In this document: piece by piece, positions 1 through 7,295 of the stretch
Numbering within the stretch: the stretch's first letter is position 1
Layout of the letters: each line of letters opens with the position of its first letter
Source of the DNA: Staphylococcus sp. MI 10-1553
Lineage (GTDB): Bacteria; Bacillota; Bacilli; Staphylococcales; Staphylococcaceae
Length of the DNA: 64,000 bases
Direction of reading: 5' to 3'
NCBI RefSeq assembly: GCF_010365305.1
Contig: NZ_CP048279.1
Coordinates: 434,001 to 498,000 of the forward strand
The notes under the pieces: generated by a model
Seen by the model: only the letters and a program-made list of their open reading frames with translations
What the model was told of the DNA's origin: nothing
The model's database searches: none
Translations under genes and position numbers: made by a program

Positions 1-2
1 TT

Positions 3-764
3 TCATTAGGGCATTCGTCCGTTGTTTTCTTAATGGCGGCTGCATTAGGTATTGCGGTGACTTGGGCACAACGTCATTTGGAAAGCTTTCAAACGACAGG
101 CGGATTAATTGGTACTATTGTTTCAGGTGTCTTTTTATTGCTAATCGGTATTTTAAACTTAGTTATTTTAGTACAACTGATTCAATTATTCCGTCAATTA
201 CGTCATAGAAACATTACAGACGCACAAATGGATGAACGCATCGAATCACGCGGTTTAATCATGCGTTTTGTTCGACCGCTCTTCCAGTTTATTCAAAAAA
301 GTTGGCACATCTTCCCATTAGGTTTCTTATTTGGACTGGGTTTTGATACGGCGAGTGAGGTGTCATTATTGGCATTATCAGCAGGTGCAGCCCAACATAC
401 CGTGCCGTTTTTAGGGATTATCGCATTACCTATTTTGTTCGCTGCGGGTATGAGTTTGTTAGATACATTGGATGGTGTATTGATGACAAACGCGTATCAT
501 TGGGCATTTGACAAACCTGCACGTAAAATTTTCTATAACATAACGATGACCGCCATTTCAGTCGTTGCCGCCTTACTCATTGGTGGCGTCGAAATCGTGC
601 AATTACTTGGTGAAAAATGGCATTGGAAAAATGGTTTTCTCGGCTGGGTGACACAATTAGATTTCGGTTGGCTCGGTTATGCATTAGTCATCGTGCTTAT
701 TCTTTCATGGATTATTGCGATGGTAGTATGGAAAGTCGGCCGCTTTGAAGAAAGATGGAGTTAA
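3..764 (+). CDS. NixA/HoxN-type nickel/cobalt transporter (5' truncated by window edge)
   Basis: Membrane permease of the NiCoT family, which imports Ni2+ or Co2+, in staphylococci mainly for urease. The open frame runs in from the window edge, so the first third, including the metal-binding HxxxxDH helix, lies outside. What is visible carries family motifs: a GHSSVV stretch at the very start, GFDTASE about a third of the way along and a GMSLLDTLDG motif, plus about five hydrophobic segments. The internal ATG at base 33 is not the start, because coding similarity continues upstream of it. A terminator hairpin follows the stop. Family call is firm; Ni versus Co specificity is not decidable here. 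Confidence 0.9.
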   Translation, partial: SLGHSSVVFLMAAALGIAVTWAQRHLESFQTTGGLIGTIVSGVFLLLIGILNLVILVQLIQLFRQLRHRNITDAQMDERIESRGLIMRFVRPLFQFIQKSWHIFPLGFLFGLGFDTASEVSLLALSAGAAQHTVPFLGIIALPILFAAGMSLLDTLDGVLMTNAYHWAFDKPARKIFYNITMTAISVVAALLIGGVEIVQLLGEKWHWKNGFLGWVTQLDFGWLGYALVIVLILSWIIAMVVWKVGRFEERWS

Positions 765-790
765 TTATAAACGATCCATTTTAAGCAAAC

Positions 791-841
791 AGAAAGACAG
801 ACGTCAGTTTGAAAAATAATTCAAACCACGCCTGTCTTTTA
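791..841 (+). terminator. Hairpin terminator after the Ni/Co transporter
   Basis: Arms AAAGACAG and CTGTCTTTT, with an inner GTTTGAA/TTCAAAC stem, end in a T-rich tail 25 bases after the transporter stop. Confidence 0.7.
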
Positions 842-861
842 AATTTGAAGAAAAGTGATTA

Positions 862-931
862 GATTGCAAGAGCAACCCGAGACGCTTGAGGAATCAACTG
901 TAGTGGAAAATCCGCTAAGTCAAATCAAGTG
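862..931. repeat. Short fragment of a dispersed intergenic repeat
   Basis: The stretch with 'ttgcaagagcaacccgagac', followed by a CTTGAGG-like core and 'aaaatccgctaa', matches similarly ordered pieces near 14465-14530 and 20150-20390. It appears to be a truncated copy of the same intergenic repeat family that is longest at 52521 and 60881. It lies between two convergent genes and contains no convincing ORF. Confidence 0.45.
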
Positions 932-2110
932 TTATTGTTCTAAAGTCTTTTCAATAGTTGTATTTCGTCCTGATCTTGATCCAATCGTCATAATCGCAAG
1001 GCCTGTCACGAGTAATACTAATAATGACACCATCCATTGTCCTGTCCAATCGTGTAAAATACCGAAGAACAATGGTCCGATACATGCCAACAAATAGCCC
1101 ACTGCTTGCGACATACCTGCCAATTTCGCTGCAGTTAAACCACTTTCGGTACGTAAACTAAATAGTGTATTCACCAAACCGAACGCAATGCCAAGTGCAA
1201 TACCAATAATGATGAGTGATAAGAGGGCCATGCGCGGCGCAAACATTAATATTAAAATAGCGACAGTAAAGAGAACGCCTGTAAATGCGATAGGTAAGAC
1301 TTGGTTTTTAAGTCGTGCTGCATAAATTGGTGTGACAAAAGTTAATGGAATAATCGCAATTTGTAATATCGACAAATAAAGACCTGCACGTGACACTGGA
1401 ATATCATACGATAATAAAAATTCTGGTAGCCAGTTAATGAGTGAATAGAAAATAAGAGACTGCCCCCCCATGAGTAGCATAATTTGCCATGCGAGTGGTG
1501 ATTTCCATACATTGACAGCGTGTGATAGGTCGACTTGTTTTTGTGCAGCATGATGACGTAACTGGAACGTCCATACGAGCACTGCAATGAAAGCGACGAT
1601 GCCAATACTGCCTAATGCAACATTATAATTGTAATTTTTAAGTAGCGGTGCGGCGCCATAAGATGAAAGTGCACCAAAGATGTTCATCACGACGGTATAA
1701 TAACCTGTCATAATACCTATACGATACGGGAATTTGGATTTAATCATTCCGGGTGCGAGGACATTACCAAATGCAATCCCGATACCAATCAGTATCGTCC
1801 CAATGTATAATAAACTGACCTCTGTCACACTTCTTAAAATGACACCGAATAAAATCAATAATAAAGCGACAAAGAGTGAGCGCTCCATTCCGAAACGGTG
1901 ACTCACTTTAGCGACAAGTGATGAAATGATCGCAAAAGCTAATAAAGGAATGATGGAAATAAAGCTGACGGCTGTGTTGGATAAGTTTAATGTATCTTTA
2001 ATCGCGGGTAATACCACGCCTACTGAAGTAATAGGTGCTCTTAAATTAGCGGCAATGAGCATAATACCGATAAAAAGTAACCAGTTGATACGGCTAGATT
2101 GTTGTTCCAA
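932..2110 (-). CDS. CynX/NimT-type MFS transporter
   Basis: A 392-residue major-facilitator permease of the CynX/NimT group (cyanate or nitroimidazole-like exporters). About twelve hydrophobic helices are visible, and the N-terminal part has the family's NLRAPITSVG stretch. The best start is a TTG at 2110, preceded at suitable spacing by GAGGAG. It is transcribed divergently from the XRE-cupin gene, which probably controls it. Substrate cannot be read from the sequence. Confidence 0.85.
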   Translation of the reverse strand: MEQQSSRINWLLFIGIMLIAANLRAPITSVGVVLPAIKDTLNLSNTAVSFISIIPLLAFAIISSLVAKVSHRFGMERSLFVALLLILFGVILRSVTEVSLLYIGTILIGIGIAFGNVLAPGMIKSKFPYRIGIMTGYYTVVMNIFGALSSYGAAPLLKNYNYNVALGSIGIVAFIAVLVWTFQLRHHAAQKQVDLSHAVNVWKSPLAWQIMLLMGGQSLIFYSLINWLPEFLLSYDIPVSRAGLYLSILQIAIIPLTFVTPIYAARLKNQVLPIAFTGVLFTVAILILMFAPRMALLSLIIIGIALGIAFGLVNTLFSLRTESGLTAAKLAGMSQAVGYLLACIGPLFFGILHDWTGQWMVSLLVLLVTGLAIMTIGSRSGRNTTIEKTLEQ

Positions 2111-2167
2111 AGTGTCAACTCCTCTCTATATTTGGTATAATTGACGAAACGTTCTATATAAAGAACA

Positions 2168-2200
2168 CACTATATCGTACATGATGTTCACTATATTGTA
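2168..2200. promoter_or_regulatory. Direct-repeat operator candidate in the divergent MFS/XRE promoter region
   Basis: CACTATATCGTA (2168-2179) and CACTATATTGTA (2189-2200) differ at one base and are 21 bp apart, two helical turns. They lie directly upstream of the XRE regulator's ribosome binding site and in the shared intergenic region. A GTTC...GAAC inverted repeat (2151-2166) lies next to them. Autoregulatory binding by the adjacent XRE protein is inferred. Confidence 0.45.
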
Positions 2201-2218
2201 AATAGAAGGGGCTCAAAA

Positions 2219-2767
2219 ATGGAAAATATTAACACAGTCGTTGCGGAAAACTTACAATATTACCGTCAAGCGCATCGTCTTAGTTTAGATAAAATCGCAC
2301 AATTGACTGGCATTAGTAAAACAATGATTAGTCAAATTGAAAAAGGGGCAGCGAATCCAAGTATCAATACATTATGGAAAATCGCAAATGGATTACGTAT
2401 TCCATTGACTTCATTAATTAGTGAAGAAAATGAAGCAATTCAAAAAATAGACCGTTCAGACATTCAGCCGATTTATAATGATGATCGCTCGGTCGTCGTT
2501 TATCCTTACTTTCCATATGAGGCGGCACATGCGTTTGAAATGTTTTGTATGCGTATGGATGCGGACAGTATACTCGAATCAGATGCACATCAAGAAGGTG
2601 CGAAAGAATACATTATTGTGAATGAGGGCACTTTAACACTTACTGTTGGAGACACACACTATGAAATTGAAGCGGGACAAGCAATCAGTTTTAATGCCAA
2701 TACAGCGCATACGTACCGCAATCAAACAGGCGACCAGCTTAGAATTACGGCAACAATTCAATATTAA
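2219..2767 (+). CDS. XRE-family regulator with C-terminal cupin domain
   Basis: A 182-residue transcription factor. Residues about 8-62 form an HTH_3 domain (LSLDKIAQLTGISKTMISQIEKG), and residues about 110-180 form a small cupin barrel (EYIIVNEGTLTLTVGD, then an IEAGQAISFNANTAHTYRN stretch). This architecture is typical of PuuR-like regulators that sense a small metabolite. An AGAAGGGG ribosome site fixes the ATG start. It is divergent from the CynX-type exporter, so local control of that exporter is the most economical idea; the ligand is unknown. Confidence 0.88.
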   Translation: MENINTVVAENLQYYRQAHRLSLDKIAQLTGISKTMISQIEKGAANPSINTLWKIANGLRIPLTSLISEENEAIQKIDRSDIQPIYNDDRSVVVYPYFPYEAAHAFEMFCMRMDADSILESDAHQEGAKEYIIVNEGTLTLTVGDTHYEIEAGQAISFNANTAHTYRNQTGDQLRITATIQY

Positions 2768-2875
2768 TCGCGGAGGTAGTCTTCGGTAAGTGTGCCGGTA
2801 GACTGCCTCTTGTTGTGAAGTTGTGAAATATTAAGTAGCATAGAAATTGAAATGTATGCAAGAAAGGGGCATAGA

Positions 2876-3458
2876 ATGAGAAAAGAAACAAAAGCTATAT
2901 TAATAGTTATTGTAATCGCCCTAGTGATCGTCGGTTTCGTAAAATGGCTTATTTTCACACCTTACACGGTCAATGGCGCATCTATGCATCCTACATTTGA
3001 AACAGGTGACCGTGTCATTGTGAACAAACTGTCTCAAAAGCTGAATGTGCTTAATCACGGGGATGTCATTGTGTTTCATGAAGATGCGGAACGTGATTTT
3101 ATCAAACGGATTATAGGCGTTCCTGGTGATCGTGTTGTATATCAAGATGATCAATTGTATATTAACGGCCAAAAGATAAAAGAACCTTATTTAAAAGCGA
3201 ATAAAAAAGAAAAAGCAGCTGAATTTTTGACCGAAAACTTTGTCGGATATTGAGGGGTCAGAGGGAAGTACAACGATACCCCAAGGACATTATCTCGTCC
3301 TCGGTGACAATCGCCTGAACAGTATCGATAGTCGCTCATATACAGTAGGACTCGTGCCACACAAGAGTATTGTAGGAAAAGTATTTGTGAGATATTGGCC
3401 GTTAGAACGTGCGGAACTTCAGTTTAATCCGGGGACATTTGAAAAAGTTGAAGCATAA
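2876..3458 (+). pseudogene. Type I signal peptidase, broken by a frameshift
   Basis: Signal peptidase I cleaves signal peptides outside the membrane with a Ser-Lys dyad. The first frame (2876-3253) starts after AAAGGGGC and has one N-terminal membrane helix, the catalytic Ser in NGASMHPTF and the catalytic Lys in FIKRIIGVPGDR. Near 3240 the frame breaks: the stop TGA at 3251 ends it, while the next frame carries on in register with SDIEGSEGS, the family's [14 protein letters not shown] box and the end of the protein. Losing or gaining one or two bases at 'ctttgtcggat' would restore one ORF. It may be a real pseudogene or an assembly error. Another copy elsewhere presumably supplies the essential activity. 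Confidence 0.82.
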
Positions 3459-3494
3459 GGATGTTTCATATGAAACGGCGGCATTTAAAGAAAT

Positions 3495-3545
3495 GTAAAA
3501 ATCACGGCTATACTTCAGTGTTTGAAGTGTGACCGTGATTTTTTG
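3495..3545 (+). terminator. Hairpin terminator after the signal peptidase pseudogene
   Basis: AAATCACGG and CCGTGATTTTTT arms surround a loop with a further CTTCA/TGAAG pairing. The T tract follows on the + strand. Confidence 0.75.
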
Positions 3546-3638
3546 GTTCGTTTTTAACGTTGTACGTTGTAGCTTAAACATTCCGTGTTCTAACGATTGC
3601 TGAATGATTCTGCGCGTTCCTAGACACTTTGTTATGGT

Positions 3639-4274
3639 TTAAATTTGTGGAATATTTTCGATGGCAATGACTTGATCATTTTGTGTGTAAACTTTAATTG
3701 TGTATGGATTGTCTTGGTGACTATCGTAATACCAAATGTTGCCATCTGTCATGTTAGGCGCTTGATGAACACCGATAAATTGTGCAGTCGTAACTTGATG
3801 TGGTGTGACATAGATATGTTCGACTTGATGTTGTGCGTTATAACTGACAGCAATATCACCATATGACGCGGCATCACGACCATCAATTTGAACAGTTTTT
3901 TCTGGAGGACCATGGGTTGCCTCGACATCTTTACGTGTTTCTCCGATATGAAAGTTTTGATAACCATCAATACGATCACTATGCATAAAGTCTTGGCTGA
4001 AGTCATATGACAGAACATCGAGGTGAACGGTGTGAGTACCTTGCTGGGTTTGAGTGGTTGTCGCTTTATTTTCTGTAGTGTTGAAATGGAGCTTAACTTG
4101 AGACAAACGGTAACCTCCATAAATCATCGCACCAAGCACAATGATGATGATTAAAATGATGAGTGCAATGAGCCATTTCGGATTAGATGATGGAGAAGGT
4201 TCGAATTTGGGCTGACGTTGTTGATGTGATGGATGGGTATGTTTTTGTTTACGAGACGTGAGGTCGCTTTTCAA
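3639..4274 (-). CDS. Single-pass membrane protein, unknown function
   Basis: About 211 residues from a TTG start at 4274, chosen because AAAGGAGG sits just upstream; longer starts would pass over this ribosome site. The N-terminus is a charged cytoplasmic segment (KSDLTSRKQKHTHPSHQQ), followed by one strongly hydrophobic helix (WLIALIILIIIIVLGAMIYG). The rest is extracellular, with a GYQNFHIGETRKDVEATHGPP stretch reminiscent of BLIP/SmpA-like 'how similar are two folded repeats' domains seen in many Firmicute membrane-anchored proteins. I do not recognise the family with certainty (possibly DUF4947). It is convergent with nothing close and looks monocistronic. Confidence 0.7.
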   Translation of the reverse strand: MKSDLTSRKQKHTHPSHQQRQPKFEPSPSSNPKWLIALIILIIIIVLGAMIYGGYRLSQVKLHFNTTENKATTTQTQQGTHTVHLDVLSYDFSQDFMHSDRIDGYQNFHIGETRKDVEATHGPPEKTVQIDGRDAASYGDIAVSYNAQHQVEHIYVTPHQVTTAQFIGVHQAPNMTDGNIWYYDSHQDNPYTIKVYTQNDQVIAIENIPQI

Positions 4275-4460
4275 AAAATAACCTCCTTTTATTTCTTTTA
4301 ATAGTGACATTATAAGTAGTTGCAGAATTGGAAACAACTATAAAAGGCAAAATATAACGAAAAAATTGTATGTAAAATGAACATTCTCATCTGTTTCCAA
4401 TGCAATTCAAATGATTTTTGGTATGATAATAACAAAAGTGAAAATAGGTGGTATGTAGTG

Positions 4461-5189
4461 ATGACTCAAAGAGAACAAATTGCCGTGTGGACAGGTGTCA
4501 TATACATCATACTCATGGGCATAGGTATGGCGATTGTGTCCGCATTAGGTTTCAGCTATAGTGACCCAGAAATGGTGCGCGTCATCGTCTTTTTTGAAAT
4601 CATTTTTGCGGCATTGACTTTTATCGTTTATAAAAAATTGAAATTAACCGCATTGTCTGCACGCTTTCATTTTTCTAAGTGGCTCATTCCCTTTATTATC
4701 ATTTTTATTGTGATGTTAAGTTTGTTTTTATTTACAGGAAACTGGACAGGGCGCCTTCCAATGATAGGATTAATTGCGCTGACGACGATGCTTGTCGGTT
4801 TTTCGGAAGAGTTGATGTTTAGAGGTATCGTCTTGCCTGTCTTATTAGAACGTCACGGTGTCATATTCAGCATCGTGATGAGTGCCGTATTTTTTGCGTT
4901 ACTGCATGCAGTGAATGTATTTGCAGGTGTACCCCTATACGCAGTGCCTATTCAGCTATTAGCGACATTTTTATTCGGTCTAGTGTTCAGTTGTCTAGCG
5001 ATACGTATTCGCAATATTATTCCGTTAATGATGTATCATTTTGTATGGGATTTTGTGTTGATTGCGCAACCTTTGACAGGTGCTCAAGTCGATACCGTGT
5101 CATTGATGGGTATTGCAGTTGAACTCATTGTTGTGATTCCAATCATGGTTTACACAGTGAAGCGTTATAAAGCGGTCAATGCATCATAG
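4461..5189 (+). CDS. CPBP-family intramembrane glutamic protease
   Basis: A multi-pass membrane protein (242 residues) of the CPBP/Abi family. The three catalytic motifs are visible: SEELMFRG (EExxxR), FALLHA (FxxxH) and YHFVWD (HxxxD). Family members process membrane substrates or, in bacteriocin loci, act in immunity. There is no bacteriocin gene nearby, so the role is open. ATG 4461 is preferred over an upstream in-frame ATG at 4377 because GGTGG lies a few bases before it. Confidence 0.85.
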   Translation: MTQREQIAVWTGVIYIILMGIGMAIVSALGFSYSDPEMVRVIVFFEIIFAALTFIVYKKLKLTALSARFHFSKWLIPFIIIFIVMLSLFLFTGNWTGRLPMIGLIALTTMLVGFSEELMFRGIVLPVLLERHGVIFSIVMSAVFFALLHAVNVFAGVPLYAVPIQLLATFLFGLVFSCLAIRIRNIIPLMMYHFVWDFVLIAQPLTGAQVDTVSLMGIAVELIVVIPIMVYTVKRYKAVNAS

Positions 5190-5196
5190 TGATTCA

Positions 5197-5231
5197 AAGG
5201 GTGGGGTGATATATTTCGCTTTGCCCTTTTT
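5197..5231 (+). terminator. Terminator after the CPBP gene
   Basis: AAAGGG and GCCCTTTTTT arms followed by T residues, eight bases after the stop. Confidence 0.6.
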
Positions 5232-5323
5232 TACATACTTTTAATAATAACCTCACGCCATATTTAAATTGATTCATTACAATAGCAATGTATTTAATAT
5301 TTGGTAGAGGAGTTATGACAGTT

Positions 5324-6745
5324 ATGAAATTTAAAAAGCAGTTTGCACAATTATCCATTGCGAGTGCTTTGATCGCATCAACGTTAGGGACTGGACATGT
5401 GGCCTCCGCGTCAAGTGCAGGTGAAGGTCCTGAGCAACAAGCGGCGATGTACGGTGACACGAGCCATCCTAAAAATGTGATTTTCTTAGTGGGAGACGGC
5501 ATGGGACCCGCGTACAACACAGCTTACCGTTACTTTGTGGACAACCCAGACACAAAAGAAATTGAGAAAACAGCTTTTGATGATTATTTAGTGGGGACAC
5601 AACAAACGTATTCCGATGATGATAAAGAAAACATTACCGATTCTGCAGCGGCAGGAACGGCATTTAGTTCTGGCCATAAAACGTATAATGGAGCAATTGG
5701 AGTTGATAAACAGGAAAATGACTTAGAATCTGTACTCGAACGTGCGAAAAAGTTAGGAAAATCAACCGGTTTAGTCTCAACTGCTGAAATTACAGATGCG
5801 ACACCTGCCGTTTATACCGCCAACATAGATGACCGTGATAAAAAAGATGAGATTGCCCATCAATTTTATGATCAACGTATTAACAATCAACATAAAGTCG
5901 ACGTCATTTTAGGTGGCGGTGCGAAATATTTTGGTAAGGGAAATGGGAACATCACGGACCAGTTTAAAAATGATGGCTATGGTGTGGTCACAAATCGTCA
6001 ACAATTAGAGAACGCAAATGAAGACCAATTGCTTGGCTTGTTTGCGGATAAAAATATGCCACTCGCGATTGATGCAGATGAGGACCAACCTGAATTGTTA
6101 GACATGCAAAAAGCTGCACTCGAGCGCCTTTCTAAAAATGATAAAGGTTTCTTCTTAATGGTAGAAGGGGCGTCTATCGATAAACAAGGTCATGCGAATG
6201 ATATTACAGGGGTCATGTCCGAAATGGAAGGATTCGAAAAAGCATTTGCGAACGCGATTGATTACGCCAAATCACATCCAGACACACTCGTTGTTGCGAC
6301 TGCTGACCATTCAACAGGTGGTTTAAGTATGGGGCAAGGCAGTGCATACGAATGGAACCCAGAACCGATTCAACAAATGAAACATTCAGGAAAATGGATG
6401 ACAGAGCAAATTGCAGATGGAAAAGGTGTAGAAGAAACGATTCAAGCAGGATATGGATTTGACTTGAGTTCAAAAGAGATGAAAGACATTCAACAAGAAG
6501 CGGATGCATTGAAGAAGTTAGATGAAGAAAGTGACGATTACGAAGCCCAACAACAAAAACTGGAAGACGCCATTCAAGCACCGATTAACAAAAAATCCAA
6601 TACAGGTTGGACAACAAACGGTCATACGGGTGAAGACGTGAATACCTATGCATTTGGACCAGGCGCTGACCAATTCCAAGGTAATATCGATAACACAGAC
6701 AACGCGAAAAACATCTTCAACTTTTTTGGGGATGTTAAGCAGTAG
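5324..6745 (+). CDS. phoB: Secreted alkaline phosphatase
   Basis: Alkaline phosphatase of about 473 residues. It releases phosphate from monoesters outside the cell. A signal peptide (MKFKKQFAQLSIASALIAST, cleaved near ASA) leads to the metal-binding VGDGMG motif, the DSAAAGTA stretch that holds the nucleophile Ser, and later KQGHAND and ATADHSTGG with further metal ligands. An acidic, helical insertion near residues 375-420 is typical of the staphylococcal enzyme. ATG 5324 gives the better spacing from GAGGAG than ATG 5315. It stands alone between terminators; phosphate control by PhoPR is expected, but no Pho box was clearly seen. Confidence 0.93.
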   Translation: MKFKKQFAQLSIASALIASTLGTGHVASASSAGEGPEQQAAMYGDTSHPKNVIFLVGDGMGPAYNTAYRYFVDNPDTKEIEKTAFDDYLVGTQQTYSDDDKENITDSAAAGTAFSSGHKTYNGAIGVDKQENDLESVLERAKKLGKSTGLVSTAEITDATPAVYTANIDDRDKKDEIAHQFYDQRINNQHKVDVILGGGAKYFGKGNGNITDQFKNDGYGVVTNRQQLENANEDQLLGLFADKNMPLAIDADEDQPELLDMQKAALERLSKNDKGFFLMVEGASIDKQGHANDITGVMSEMEGFEKAFANAIDYAKSHPDTLVVATADHSTGGLSMGQGSAYEWNPEPIQQMKHSGKWMTEQIADGKGVEETIQAGYGFDLSSKEMKDIQQEADALKKLDEESDDYEAQQQKLEDAIQAPINKKSNTGWTTNGHTGEDVNTYAFGPGADQFQGNIDNTDNAKNIFNFFGDVKQ

Positions 6746-6777
6746 AAGTGAATAAATAGGAATAAAATAAAGATACA

Positions 6778-6811
6778 CGGACTGGGATATTGCGTTATCC
6801 TGGTCTTTTTT
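6778..6811 (+). terminator. Terminator after phoB
   Basis: GGACTGGGATAT and TTATCCTGGTC pair (with G-T wobble) and are followed by TTTTTT. Confidence 0.7.
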
Positions 6812-6898
6812 AATTTTTACAGTAAATAATGCACATTTAAACATTTTATGAGATCATTTATAATACAAATAATGAAATTTTAGAAAGGGGTATTGATA

Positions 6899-7291
6899 AT
6901 GAAGAAAAAGATTCATGTTGTAGGTGCCGTTATTTTTGATCAACATAAAGTGTTATGTGCACAAAGAAGTGAAAGGATGAGCTTGCCTTTATTATGGGAA
7001 TTTCCAGGTGGTAAAATTGAACAAGGAGAGTCTGATGTTGACGCATTGAAACGAGAAATTCGTGAAGAAATGGAATGTGATGTGGAAGTCGGTGACAAAA
7101 TCACAACGACTGAATACGAATATGATTTTGCTGTCATCGTGTTAACGACTTACCGTTGTACATTGAAAGATACCTTGCCGACACTTACTGAACACCGAGC
7201 GATTGAATGGTTAGATAGTAAAGATTTACATCAATTGGAATGGGCGCCAGCTGATGTTCCAGCAGTAGATATCATAGTAAACGAGGCGTAA
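6899..7291 (+). CDS. NUDIX hydrolase of MutT type
   Basis: A small (130 residue) pyrophosphohydrolase. The Nudix box is clear: GGKIEQGESDVDALKREIREE, giving G-x5-E-x7-RE-x-x-EE. AQRSERMSLPLLWEFPGG upstream is the usual MutT lead-in. The ATG at 6899 is preferred because GGGG sits eight bases upstream. Its stop is only four bases from the start of the long helicase gene, so the two are translated from one message. MutT relatives clean oxidised nucleotides; the pairing with a helicase suggests a role in nucleic-acid quality control, which is inference. Confidence 0.88.
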   Translation: MKKKIHVVGAVIFDQHKVLCAQRSERMSLPLLWEFPGGKIEQGESDVDALKREIREEMECDVEVGDKITTTEYEYDFAVIVLTTYRCTLKDTLPTLTEHRAIEWLDSKDLHQLEWAPADVPAVDIIVNEA

Positions 7292-7295
7292 CGAG

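Noticed and set aside
6213..6581. 122-codon frame antisense to phoB
   Set aside because: Shadow of the alkaline phosphatase coding strand; low-complexity Leu/His composition and no ribosome site.
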